A DNA stretch of 64,000 nt from positions 4,838,001 to 4,902,000 of the forward strand of contig JAJFZO010000609.1 in NCBI GenBank assembly GCA_021397835.1, in the 5' to 3' direction. The stretch is from Moringa oleifera (taxonomy: Eukaryota; Streptophyta; Magnoliopsida; Brassicales; Moringaceae). Both the position numbers and the translations under genes were made by a program. The notes beneath the pieces are model-generated. The model was not told the DNA's origin. It made no database searches and saw only the letters and a list, made by a program, of their open reading frames with translations. Of the stretch, positions 49,301-63,014 are shown piece after piece. Positions within the stretch are counted from its first letter, which is position 1. Each line of letters begins with the position of its first letter.

Positions 49301-52300
49301 CCTTGTCTCTCCTGCAGCATCAGCACATTAGTCTATACAAAAATAAATCATTTAAGCACGCAAGGAATGTAGTACTAGTTAATTATCTCTAGCAAAATAT
49401 CGAATCTATGAAGTGAAAGCATGTCATAAGTTTAGCTAACAAAATATAAATGGAACCAATACCATATTAACTAAAAGAAAGTTGCAAATTCGGTTGGTTT
49501 CTTAATGCTCATTGTATGACATTGAAAAGATTTTATCCAAAAAAATGAGAAAGGAAAAGCCACAAAAAGAATGATATCGCTCTACTATTTACCACCAGTG
49601 ATTGGTTCTGTTCATGTAGAAATAGGTTGGCCCTCAATAACATTCTCTCTTACAGGAGTGCAAACAGCCACTAGTTAGTACCCTTACATCATCAACATTA
49701 GCTTCATACATCTTCCCTATCTCCCGTGCAGCATCGGTAAATGAGTGTATACAAAAATGAAACTTTTAGGCAAGCAAGGGATGTAGTACTAGTTAATTAT
49801 CTCGAGGAAAATATATAATTTATGATGTAAAAGCATGTCATAAATTTAGCAAACAAAATATAAATGGAACCAATAGCATATTTACTAAAAGAAATTTGTA
49901 AAACTTGTTGGTTTCTAAATGCTCACACTAAGGCATCGAAAAGATTTTACCCAGAAAAGGAGAAGGGAAAAGCCACAAAGAGATGGACATTGCTATGCAC
50001 AATACCACCGCTGATTAGTTTTGTTGATATAAAAATAGGTTGACCCTCCACACTATCCTCTCTTTTGCAGATAGCCATTTGTTAGCACCCCCACATGATT
50101 AACGTTAGCTTCGTACATCCCCTTTAAGACCTCTTACAGCATCAACACATTAGTCTATACAAAAATGAAACGCTTAAGCACCCAAGGGATGTAGTACTAG
50201 TTAATTATCTCTAGCAAAATATCAAATCTGTGAAGTAGAAGCATGTCATTAGTTTAACTAACAAAATATAAATGAAAACAATAACATGTTAACTTAAAGA
50301 AAGTTGCAAATTCGGTTGGTTTTCAAATGCTCATAGTGTGACATTGAAAAGAGTTTATTGAGAATAAGAGAAGTGAAAAGCCATAAAAAGAAGGATAGTG
50401 CTCTGGACTTTACCACCGCTGATTGGTTATGTTGATGCACAAACAGGTTGGCACTTTACCACTGCTGATTGCTTTGCACTACCAGTCTCTCCTCCAATAT
50501 CGGCAAATGAGTCTCTACAAAAATGAACCTTTTAAGAAACCAAGGGAAGTAGTACTAGTTAATTATCTTGAGAAAAATATACAATCTATGATGTCGAAGC
50601 AGGTCATACATTTAGCATATAAAATATAGATGGAACTAATAGCATATTAACTAAAAGAAATTTGCAAAACTTGTTGGTTTATAAATGCTCACAGTTGGGC
50701 ATTAAAAATATTTTACCCAAAAAAGGGAAGGAAAAGCCACAAAAAGAAGGATATTGCTCTGCACATTACCACCACTGATTAGTTTTGTTGATGTAAAAAG
50801 AGGTTGGCCTTCCACATCATCCTCTCTTATTGGAGTGCAGACAGCCACTACTTAGCACCCCTACATGATTAACGTTAGCTTCATACATCCTCCCTGTCTC
50901 TCTTACAACATTCGCACATGAGTCTATACAAAAATGAAACATTTAAGCAACCAAGGGATGTAGTACTAGTTAATTATCTCTAGTAAAATATGAAATCTAT
51001 GAAGTAAAAGCATGTCATAAGTTTAGGTAATAAAATATAAATGAAACCAATAGCATATTAACTAAAAGAAAGTTGCAAAACTGATTGGTTTCTAAATGCT
51101 TATAATATGTCATTGAAAAGATTTTACCCAGAAAATAAGAAGGGAAAAGCCCTAAAGAAAGGATACTACTCCGTACTTTACCATCAATGATTGGTTCACT
51201 TGATGTAGAAACATAACACCATCCTCTGGAGTGCAAAAACCTACTAGTTAGTACCGCCACATCATCAACATTAGCTTCGTACATCCTACCTATCTCTCTT
51301 GCAACATAGGCAAATGAGTCTCTACAAAAATGAAACTTTTAAGCAACCAAGGGAAGTAGTACTAATTAATCATCTCAAGGAAAATATATAATCTATGATG
51401 TCAAAGCATGTCATAAGTTTAGCAAGCAAAATATAGATGGAACCAATAACATATTCACTAAAATAAATTTGCAAAACTTGTGGGTTTTGAAATGCTCACA
51501 GTAGGGCATTAAAAAGATTTTACCCAAAAAAGGAGAATGGAAAAGCCACAAAAAAGGGCATTACTTTGCACATTACCACCACTAATTAGTCTTGTTGATG
51601 TAAAAACAGATTGGCACTCCACACCATCTTCTCTGGAGTGCAGACAGCCATCACTTACTACCCCCACAAGATTAACTTTAGCTTCATACATCCCCTTTGA
51701 GACCTTTTATAGCATCAACATATTAGTGTATACAAAAATGAAACGTTTAAGTAGCCAAGAGATGTAGTACTAGTTAATTATCTCTATAAAAATATCGAAT
51801 CTATGAAGTAGAGATATGTCATAAGTTTAGGTAATAAAATAAAAATGGAACCAATTGCATATTAACTAAAAGAAAGTTGTAAAACTAGTTAGTTTCTAAA
51901 TGCTCATAGTATGTCATTGAAAAGATTTTACCTAGAAAAGGAGAATGGAAAAGCCCCAAAAAGAACATAATGCTTTGCACTTTACCATCAGTGATTGGTT
52001 CTGTTGATTCAGAAACAGGTTGGCCCTCAACACCATCCTCTCTTACTGGAGTGCAAACACCCACTAATTAGTACCCTTGCATCATTAACCTTAGCTTTAT
52101 ATATCCTACCTATCTCTCTTATAGCATCGGCAAATAAGTCTCTACAAAAATGAAACTTTTAAGCAACCAAGGGAAGTATTACTAATTAATCATCTCGAGA
52201 AAAATATATAATTTATGATGTCGAAACATCTCATAAGTTTAGCAAACAAAATATAGATGGAACCAATAGAATGTTAACTCAAAGAAATTTGCAAAACTTA

Positions 52301-55300
52301 TTGGTTTATAAATGCCCACAGTAGGGTATTAAAAAGATTTTACCTAGAAAAAGAGAAAGGAAAAGCCACAAAAGGAAGGACATTACTCTGCACATTACCA
52401 TCAATGATTAGTCTCATTGGTGTAAAAACAGGTTGGTCCACCACACCATCCTCTCTTACAAAAATGCAGACAACCACTGCTTAGCACCCCCACATGATTA
52501 GCATTAGCTTCATACATCTTTCATGTCTCTTCTACAACATTAGCACATGAGTCTATACAAAAATAAAACGTTTAAGGAGCCAAGGGATGTAGTACTAGTC
52601 AATTATCCCTAGGAAAATATCGAATCTATGAAGTAGAAGCATGTCATAAGTTTAGATAATAAAATATAAATGAAACCAATAGCATATTAACTAAAAAAAA
52701 GTTGCAAAATTGGTTGGTTTTTAAATGCTCATAGTATGTCATTGAAAAGATTTTACCCAGAAAATAAGAAGGGAAAAGCCCTAAACAAAGGATACTACTC
52801 CGTACTTTATCATCAATGATTGGTTAACTTGATGCAGAAACAAGTTAGCCCTTAATACCATCCTCTGGAGTTCAAAAACCCACTAGTTAGTACCGCCACA
52901 TCATCAACATTAACTTCATACATCCTACCTATCTCTCTTGCAGCATGGGCAAATGAATCTCTACAAAAATGAAACTTTTAAGCAACCAAGGGAAGTAGTG
53001 CTAATTAATCATCTCAAGGAAAATATATAATCTATGATGTCAAAGTATGTCATAAGTTTAGCAAATAAAATATAGATGGAACCAATAACATATTAACTAA
53101 AAGAAATTTGCAAAACTTCTTGGCTTCAAAATGTTCACAGTAAGGCATTAAAAAGATTTTATCCAAGAAAAGAGAATGGAAAAGCCACAAAAAGAAGGAC
53201 ATTACTCTGCACATTACCACTACTGATTAGTCCTGTTGATGTAAAAATAGGTTGGCACTCCACACCATCCTCTTTTACTAGAGTGCAGACAGCCACTACT
53301 TACTACCCCCACAGGATTAACGTTAGCTTCATACATCCCTTTTGAGACCTCTTACAACATTGACATATTAGTCTATACAAAAATGAAACGTTTAAGCAGC
53401 CAAAGGATGTAGTACTAGTTAATTATCTCTAAGAAAATATTGAATCTATGAAGTAGAGGTATGTCATAAGTTTAGGTAATAAAATATAAATCGAACCAAT
53501 TGCATATTAACTAAAAGAAAGTTGCAAAACTATTTGGTTTCTAAATGCTCATAGTATGTCATTGAAAAGATTTTACCTAGAAAATGAGAAGGGAAAAGCC
53601 CCAAAAAGAAAGATAATGCTTTGCACTTTACCATTAGTGATTGGCTCTGTTGATGCAAAAACAGGTTGACCCTCAACACCATCCTCTCTTAGTGGAGTGC
53701 AAATAGCCACTAGTTAGTACCTCTACATCATCAACATTAGCTTCATACATCCTCCGTATCTCTTGTGCAACATCGGCAAATGAGTTTGTACAAAAATAAA
53801 ACTTTGTAATAACCCAGGGATGTAGTACTAGTTAATTATCTTGAGAAAAATATATAATCTATGACATAGAAGCATGTCATGAGCTTAGCAAACAAAATAT
53901 AAATGGAACCAATAGCATATTAACTAAAAGGAAGTTGTAAAACATGTTGGTTTCTAAATTCTCGCAATACGGGATTGAAAAGATTTTACCTCGAAAAAGA
54001 GAAAGGAAAAGCTGCAAAAAGAATGATATTGCGTTGTACATTACCACCAATGATTAGCTATGTTGATGCAAAAAACAGGTTGGCCCTTGACACCATTCAT
54101 TTTTACTAGAGTGCGGACAACCACTACTTAGTACCCCTATATGATCAGTGTTAGCTTCATACATCCTCCTTATCTGTCCTATAGCATCAGCACATGAGTT
54201 TGCACAAAAATGAAACGTTTAAGCAGCGAATGGATGTAGTACTAGTTAATTATCTTTAAAAGAAAATATCAAATTTATGAAATAGAAGCATGTCATAAGT
54301 TTAGTTACCAAAATATAAATGGAACTAATAGCATATCAACTAAAAGAAAGTTGCAAAACTGGTTGGTTTCTAAATGCTCATAGTATGACATTGAAAAGAT
54401 TTTACCCAAAAAAAAAACGAAAAAGCCACAAAAGGAAGGATACAACTCTGCACTTTACGACCGGTGATTGGTTTTGCTTATATAGAAATAGGTTGGCCGT
54501 CAACACCATCCTCTCTTGTTAGATTGCAGACAATCACTAGTTAGCACCCCCACTTCATCAAAATTAGCTTCATACATCCTTCGTGTCAATCCTACAGCAT
54601 AACTTCATGAGTCTGTGCAAAAGAGAAACTTTTAAGCAAACAAGAGATATAGTACTAGTTAATTATCTCGAGGAAAATATATAATCTATGATGTAGAAGC
54701 ATGCCATAAGTTGAGCTAACAAAATATAAATAGAACAAATAACATATCGACAAAAAGGAAGTTGCAAAAACTTATTGGTTTCTAAATGCTCAGAGTACGG
54801 CATTGAAAAGATTTTACCTAGAAAAGGTGAAAGGAAAAGCAAGATAAAGAAGGATGCTTTCATGTACATTACCACCAATGATTAATCCTATTGATGCAGA
54901 AAGGGGTTAGCCCTCAATGCCTTCCTCTCTCACTGAAGTGTAGATAACCAGTACTTAGTAACCCCACATGAATCAACATTAGCTTCATACATCCTCCCTG
55001 TCTCTTATGCAGTATCATCAAATGAGTCTACACAAAAATGAAACTTTTTAACAACGAATAGATATAGTACTTGTTAATTATCTCAAGGAAAATATCTAAT
55101 CTGTGATAAGGAAGCATGTCATAAGTTTAACTAATAAAACATAAATGGAACAAATAGCGTGTTAACTAAAAAAATATTGAATAACTGGTTTGTTTCTGAA
55201 TGCTCACAATAGGACATTGAAAATATTTTACCAAGAAAAGGGGAAGGAAAAAGTCACAAGAACAAGGATAGTGCTCTGCATATTACCACTAGTGATTGAT

Positions 55301-58300
55301 TCTCTTGATGGAGAAATACGTTGAACCTCAACACCATCCCCTCTTAGTGGAGTGTAGACACCCACTAGTTAGTACACCAACATCATCAACATTAAGGTCA
55401 CACATCTTCCTTGTATCTCTTATAACATCAAATAAGTCTGTACAAAACATAAATATCTAACTTGTGAAGTAGAAGCATATCATAAGTTTGGCTAACAAAA
55501 CATAAATGGAACCAATAGCATATTAACTAAAAGAAAGTTGCATAACTAGTTTGTTTCTAACTGCTCAAAATAAGACGTTGAAAAGATTTTACCTAGAAAA
55601 GGAAAAAGGAAAAGCCACAAGAAGAAGGATAATGCTCTGCACATTACCACTAGTGATTGGCTCTGTTGATGCAGGAAAAGGTTGGCCCTCAACACAATTC
55701 TTCTCTTAGTGGAGTGCAGACAGCCACTAGTTAGTACCCCTACATCATTAGCATTAGCTTCTCACATCCCCCGTGTCTCTCATGCAGCATCATCAAATGA
55801 GTCTGTATAAAACATATATATCTACCCTATGAAGTACAAGCATCTCATAAGTTTAGCTAATAAAACATAAATGGAACTAATAGTATATTAACTAAAAGAA
55901 AGTTGCATAATTGGTTTATTTCTAATTGCTCAGAATAGGACATTAAAAAGATTTTACCTAGAAAAGGAGAAGGGAAAAGCCACGAGAAGAAGCATACTAC
56001 TCTGCACATTACCACTAGTGATTGGTTCTGTTGATGCATAAACAGGTTAAACCTCAACATCATCCTCTCTTAGTGGAGTGCAAATAGCCACTAGTTAGTA
56101 CACCAACATCATCAACATTAACGTCACACATCCTCCCTGTATCTCCTGCAACATCATCAAATGAGTCTATACAAAAATGAAACATTTAAGCAAGCAAGGG
56201 ATATAGTATTAGTTAATTATCCTTAGAAAAATATCTAATCTATGAAGTAGAAGTATGTCATAAGTTTAGCTAATAAAATATCAATGGAACCGATAGCATA
56301 TTAACTAAAAGAAAGTTGTAAAATTGGTTGGTTTCTAAATGCTCACAGTAGGACATTAAAAAGATCTTACCCAGAAAAGGAGAAGGGCAAAGCCATAAAA
56401 AGAATGATAGTGCTCTGGACATTAACACTAGTGATTGATTCTATTAATGATGAAATAGGTTGGCCCTCCACATAATCCTCTCATACTTGAGTGCAGACAG
56501 CCACTAGTTAGTCCCCCCACATCATCAACATTGGCTTCATACATCCTCCGTGTCTCTCCTGCAGTATTAGCAAATGAATCTGTACCAAACTGAAATTTTT
56601 AAGCAACCAAGGGATATAATACTAGTTAATTATCTGTAGAAAAATATTTAATCCATGAAAAATAATTATTTCATAAGTTTACTTAATAAAATATAAATGG
56701 AACCAATAGCATATTAACTAAAAGAAAGTTGTAAAACTTGTTTATTTCTAAATGCTCATAATGGGATATTGAGAAGATTTTATCAAGAAAAAGAGAACAA
56801 AAAAGTCATAAAAAGAAAGATATTGCTTCGCACATTACCAGGAGTGATTAGTTCTGTTGACGCAGAAATTGGTTGGACCTCAATAACATCCTCTCTGTAG
56901 CCACTAATTACTACCCCGACATTATCAACATTACCTTCATACATCTCCCCTCTCTCTTGCAGCATTATGAAATGAGCCTGTACAAAGCTTTTAAGTAACC
57001 AATGGATCTAGTACCAGTTGATTATCTCTAGAAAATTATCTAATCTATGAACTAAAAGCATGTCATCAGTTTAGCTAACAAAATATAAGTATAACCAATA
57101 GCATATTAACTAAAAGAAAGTTGCAAAACTTGTTGGTTTTTAAATGCTCACAGCGAGGCATTGAAAAGATTTTACCCAGAAAAGGAGAAGGAAAAAGCCA
57201 TAAAAAGAAGGATATTGTTGTGCATATTACCACCAATGATTAGTTTTGTTGATGTAGAAACACGTTAGCCCTCTACACCATCCTCTCTCACTGAAGGGCT
57301 GAAAGCTGATACTTAGTACACCCACATGATCAATGTTAGCTTCATGCATTCTCCTTGTCTTTTCTACAGCATTAGCAAATGAGTCTATATAAAAATGAAA
57401 CCTTTGAGTAGCCAAAGGATGTAGTACCAGTTAATTATCTATAAGAAAATATTAAATTTATGAAGTAGAAGCATGTCATAAGTTTAGCCAACAAAATATA
57501 AATGAAACCAATAGTATATTAACTAAAAGAAAGTTGCAAAATTGGTTAGTTTCCAAATGCTCATAGTATGACATTAAAAAGATTTTACCCAGAGAAGGGA
57601 AAAGCCACAAAAAGAAGGATACTACTATGCACTTTACCCCGAGTGATTGGTTCTGTTGATGTAGAAACAAGTTGGCCCTCAACACCATCCTTTCTTACTG
57701 GAGTGCAGACAGCTACTAGTTAGTACCCCCATATCATCAACATTAGCTTCATACATATTTTGTGTCTCTCTTGCAGCGTGATCTCATGAGTCTGTACAAA
57801 AATGAACCTTTTAAGCAAATAAGAGATATAGTACTAGTTCACTATCGCGAGGAAGATATATAATCTATGATCTTAAAGCATACCATAAGCTTAGCTAACA
57901 ATATATAAATGGCACCAATAGCATATTAATTAAAAGAAAGTTGCAAAACTTGTTGGTTTCTAAATGCTCACATTAGAAAATTAAAAAGACTTTACCCAGA
58001 AAAGGCTAACAGAAAAGCTATAAAAAAAAAGGATATTGCTCTGCACATTACCACCAATGATTAATTATGTTGATGTAGAAACAGGTTGTCCCTCCACACC
58101 ATCCTCTCGTACTCGAGTGTGGATAGCCAATACTTAGTGCCCTCACATGATCAATGTTAGCTTCACACATCGTCCGTGTCTCTCTTATAGCATCATAAAT
58201 AAGTCTACACAAAAATGAAACCTCAGAGCAGCCAAGGGATGTAATACTAGTTAATTATCTCATAGAAAAATTGAATCATGAAGTAGAAGCATATCATAGG

Positions 58301-61260
58301 TTTAGCTAACAAAATATAAATAGAACCAATAGCATATTAACTAAAAGAAAATTATAAAACTTATTAGTTTTCAAATGCTCACAGTATGACATTGAAATGA
58401 TTTTACTCAGAAAAAGAGAAAGGAAAAGCCACAAAAGAAGGATACTCCTCTCCACTTTACCACCGGTGATTGGTTTGGCTGATGTAGAAATAGGTTGGCC
58501 CTCAATACCATCCTCTCTTACTAGAGTGCAGACAGCCACTAGTTAGTACCCCCACATCATCAATATTAGCTTCATACATCCTTTCTGTCTCTCATGCTGC
58601 ATCATCTAATGTGTTTTTACAAAAATGAAACTTTTAAGCAATCAAAGGATGTAGTACTTGTAAATTATCTCGAGAAAAATATATAATCTATAAAGTAGAA
58701 GCATATCATAAGTTTAGCTAACAAAATATAGATGGAACCAATGGCATATTAACTAAAAGAAAGTTGCAAAACTTATTGGTTTCCAAATGCTCACAGTAAA
58801 GCATTGAAAAGATTTTACCTGAAAAAAGAAAGGGAAAAGCCACAAAAAAAAGGATATTGTTATGCACATTACCACGAGTGATTAGTTTTATTAGTGCAGA
58901 AACTGATTAGCCTTCTACACCATCTTCTCTTGCTGGAGTGCATACAGTAACTCGTTAGTACTCCCACATCAACATTAGCTTCGTATATCCTTCATCTCTC
59001 TCCTGTAACATCATCAAATGAGTTTGCATAAAAATGAAACTTTTAAGCCACCAAAGGATATAGTACTAGTTAATTATCTCTAGAAAAATATCTAATCTAT
59101 GAAGTAAAAGCATGTCATAAGTTTAGCTAACAAAATATAAATGGAACCAATAGCATATTAACTAAAAGAAGTTTGCAAAACTGGTTGGTTTCTACATGCT
59201 CATAGTAAGATATTGAAAAGATTTTACTTAGAAAAGAGAAGGAAACAGCCACAAAAAGAACGATACTACTCTGCACTTTACGACATGTGATTAGTTTTGT
59301 TGATGTAGAAACAGGTTAGCCGTCAACACCATCCTCTCTTATTAGAGTGCACACAGCCTTTAAATAGTATCCCCACATCATCAACATTAGTTTCATCCAT
59401 TCTCCCTGCAACTCCTACATCATCATCAAATGAGTCAGTACAAAAATGAAACTTTTAAGTAGTTAAGGGATATAATATTAATTAATTATTTTTAAGAAAA
59501 TATCTAATCTATGAAGTAAAAGCATGCCATAAGTTTAGCTAGCAAAATATATATTGAACTAATAGCATATCAACTAAAGAAAGTTGCAAAACTTGTTGGT
59601 TTCTAAATGCTCATAGTAGGACATTGAAAAGATTTTGCTCAAAAAAGGGGAAAGGAAAAGCCACAAAAAGAAAGATATTGTTCTACCCCCAGTGATTGGT
59701 TCTGTTGATGCAGAAACAGGTTGGCTCTCAATACCATCCTCTATTATTTTAGTGCAAAGAGCAACTAGTTAATACCTCCCATATCATCAACATTAGCTTC
59801 ATACATCCTCCATGTCTCTTCTGTAGTATCATCAAATGAGTTTGTACAAAATTGAAACTTTGAAGCAATCAAGGGATATAGTACTATTTAATTATCTCTA
59901 AAAAAATATCTAATCTATGAATTAGAAGCATGTCATAAGTTTAGATAAAAAAATATAAATGAAACCAATAACATATTATTTGAAAGAAAGTTGCAAAACT
60001 AGTTTGTTTTGAAATGCTCACAGTAGGACATCGAAAAGATTTTACCCAGAAAAGGAAGGAAAAGCCACAAAAACAAGGATACTATTTTGCACATTACCAC
60101 TATTGATTGGTTTTGTTGATGCAAAAACAAGCTGGCCCTCAGCACCATTCTTTCTTATTATAGTGCAGACAGCCACTAATTTGTACTGCCACATGATCAA
60201 CATTAGTTTCATACATCCTCCCTGTCTCTCTTGTAGCATCATAAAGTTTGAACAAAAATGAAACTTTTAAGCAACCATGGGGTATTGTACTAGTTAATTA
60301 TCTCTAGGAAAATATCGAATCTATGAAGTAGAAACATGTCATAAGTTAACTAATAAAATATAAATGAAACTAATAGCATATTGACTAAAAGAAAGTTGCA
60401 AAACTTTTTGGTTTTTAAATGCTTAGAGTAGGACATTGAAAAGATTTTACGCAAAAAAAAGAGAAGGGAAAAGCCACAAAAAGCAGGATATTGCTCTAGA
60501 CATTACTGCCAGTGAATGGTTCTGTTGATGCCAAAACAGGTTGGCCCTCCACACCATTTTTTCTTACTAGAGTGCACACAGCCACTGGTTAGTGCCCCAT
60601 ATCATTAACATTAGCTTCATACATCCTTCATGTCTCTCTTATAGCATCATTAAATGTGTCTGTACAAAAATAAAACTTTTAAGCAACCAAGGGATATGGT
60701 ATTAGTTAATTATCTCTAAGAGAATATCTAATCTATGAAGTAGAAGCATGTCATAAGTTTAGCTAAGAAAATATAAATGAAACCAATAGCATATTAACTA
60801 AAAGAAAGTTGCAAAACTAATTTGTTTTGAAATGCTCACAGTAGGACATTGAAAAGATTTTACCTAGAAAAGGAGAAAGGAAAAGCCATAAAAAGAAGGA
60901 TACTACTTTACACATTACCACCAGAGATTGGTTGTGTTGATGTAAAAACAGGTTGGCTCTCAACACCATCCTCTCTTATTGGAGTGCAAACAGCCATTAG
61001 TTTATACCCCTACATCATCAACATTAGCTTCATACATCCTCCTTTTCTTTCCTACAGCATCATCAAATGAGTTTGTAGAAAAATAAAACTTTTAAGCAAC
61101 CAAGTGATATAATAGTAGTTAATTATTTTTAGGAGAATACCTAATCTATGAAGTAGAAGCATGTCATAAGTTTAGCTAACAAAATCTAAATGGAACCAAT
61201 AATATATTAGAAGGTACACCATAAATAAATGCAATAACATATAATGAACTGCAGTAAAAA
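42180..61260. repeat. About 410-bp tandem repeat array B (about 45 units)
   Basis: The landmark CATCATCAACATTAGCTTCA or its CATGATTAACGTTAGC variant recurs about every 405-417 bases from 43,482 to 61,015. Shorter units of about 360-400 bases lie near 55,400-56,900, and one collapsed unit lies near 50,480. Two unit types differ at several linked sites: type A (catcatcaacatt; aaacttttaagc; gatgtagaag) and type B (catgattaacgtt; aaacgtttaagc; gaagtagaag). They alternate between about 50 and 54.5 kb and again near 57-58.6 kb. Both-strand ORFs of 60-90 codons inside units are by-products. The minus strand carries the exon-like cassette described at 28,649-28,741. Confidence 0.93.
51015..54320. repeat. 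Four-unit higher-order repeat of about 1.64 kb, two copies
   Basis: A unit with a private deletion (ATCCTCTGGAGTGCAAAAAC near 51,220) and an ACTACTCCGTACTTTA variant recurs about 1,640 bases later (near 52,860), in the same order with its neighbours. Unequal crossover or replication slippage has therefore copied blocks of four units. Confidence 0.7.
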
Positions 61261-61272
61261 AGTTACACTTAC

Positions 61273-62968
61273 CCAAAGTCCTCATTTTCATATTGTGTAA
61301 CAATGAGAAGGAATCCTTTGACCAATGTAGGAGTTTAAGTGAGCACAGAATTTGTAAAGTTAAAATGACCTCACCACAAGAACTAAAGAAATAGGCATAA
61401 TTTTTTCGTGGTGGCATATGTAACTACTGGGCTTATTTCTCTTCCAATCAACAATTAATCTGGTCAAGAATGGGCTCCAGAGACCAGCCCTTAGATTGGG
61501 AATAAAAGGAAAAGGTGCAATTACAGCACAAATAAAAATTTAAGAAAAATAATGAGAAATGTCAAGTTATGATTATAAGATTACCTCAATTATGTCTTCA
61601 GGAAGCAAAAATATTAAGCATCCAAGTTTTCTTGCAATACTGATGATGTAGGTGGCATTCATCTTTTTATCCTCTTCTGCAATGCTCACAAGTTAGAAAA
61701 AGGAACAATAAGTAGAATAAGAGAATCATTCTAAAAGATTTCAATTAAGACTCCATATAAGAAGTTTAAATTATAAACATCATTCTAGAATCAGACTAGC
61801 ATTTTCCTACACAGCTATAGGTTACGCAAACTTCAAAGAAAAGTGAATACTTTAAAAAGGTTATTAGCCTTCATGGTCTTGGTGAAGGTTATGTTTCAAG
61901 TAGAATGAGGGGGACCAAAGTACAGGCTGTAACTCAAATTCAATCCTTAAAGTTAAGTTATATCATGAAAATATAAAAAGTGAGCCTAATACAAGCAGTA
62001 GTCTGTACTCAGCACATATGCCCCGGTATATTTCCTATGTTTCACCAAGGTAGAAGAGCATTCTAGGCTTTAACATAATTAATGCGCCATTGTACTAGTT
62101 CTAAAATTTTATGAAATATCATCCATTATTCCATTGATAAGAAAAACTTCAATGACCAGGGGTCTAGTTAATTGATGAAACATAAAACACATAAGATTGG
62201 AATAAATCAGACCTGTCATTCCTTTTGTTACGAGAGCCCAATTTACAACTCTACGATGCACTGCACTAAGTAGTTCAAGGAAAAAAATTCCATCTGATAA
62301 ACTATTATCCTGCAAAATTGAAAGGGCATTAATTCACAAATCGAATTTCTTTTACCCCATAATGTTTATGGATGAACCCACTCAAAAGCCTTGATTTTAG
62401 ACTCCTAAGATCTAAGTTCAGATTAAGCACAGAGAACAATTACATATACAAAATGAAGCTAGTTATGGGAACACACCTTAAAACTATCCATCCGAGTCTG
62501 GCTTCCAGAGCTGCTCACTTTGGTGTTGGGCCATTGTAGAACATCAACATTAGTGATTTCTTTTCCATGAGAATGAAACTTCAAGTTCTTTCGAAGTTGG
62601 AGAATGTTAAATCTCATCAATTGCCACAAACAAGCTAAAAAAAAAATTGAACATTCTTAAGACAAAAGCCTTAACCATGTGCTTCTAGACAAAAGAAAAA
62701 ATCAATGTGCTGGTGCAAGTCTTTGAATGCTGCAAAAAGCATTCATCATACAGTTCAACACTTTTTGCAAAACTTATTAGCATAGTAAGAGACATACCTA
62801 ATATCAGTTTTTTGTTTCCTTGTACAATGTCATTTTCGGCAATGTTAGCCAAGGAAAACTTCAACTGTTTTCCTATTTTTACAACTTGATTACAGTTTTT
62901 TACTTTTTTGAATGGCAACTTTATAGTAGGCTTGTTTGCAATTCTCCAATTGACAATCCCTGGGAGAT
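61273..62968 (-). pseudogene. Fimbrin (plastin) actin-bundling protein, second actin-binding domain fragment
   Basis: Exons, in transcript order: 62,798-62,968; 62,477-62,634; 62,213-62,309; 61,585-61,676. All have consensus borders, join in phase and are free of stops. They read [37 protein letters not shown], then CLWQLMRFN, then [15 protein letters not shown] and [11 protein letters not shown], then [14 protein letters not shown] and FLLPEDIIE. This is the end of CH3 plus CH4 of plant fimbrin, which cross-links actin filaments. A candidate fifth exon (61,273-61,369) starts in phase with VILTL and HWSKD where the family has VNQKMILTL and YWSLQ, so it looks altered. Everything N-terminal of CH3 is missing; a 5-phosphatase 3' end lies there instead. 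It is therefore a fragment, although the open exons suggest it is fairly recent. Confidence 0.85.
61380..61584. other. Intron-like spacer, nothing recognised
   Basis: Lies between the fourth fimbrin exon and the candidate fifth exon. A short minus-strand WSLEP reading near 61,480 is reminiscent of the family WSLQ but is out of context. Confidence 0.4.
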
Positions 62969-63014
62969 CTTGTGGAGCACACAAGCAAGTGTAGATTTTG
63001 AAGGAGTACATGCC

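Noticed and set aside
42180..61260. Could the regular array be a CRISPR array?
   Set aside because: Units of about 410 bases diverge throughout with no constant repeat/variable spacer split, and the DNA is eukaryotic.
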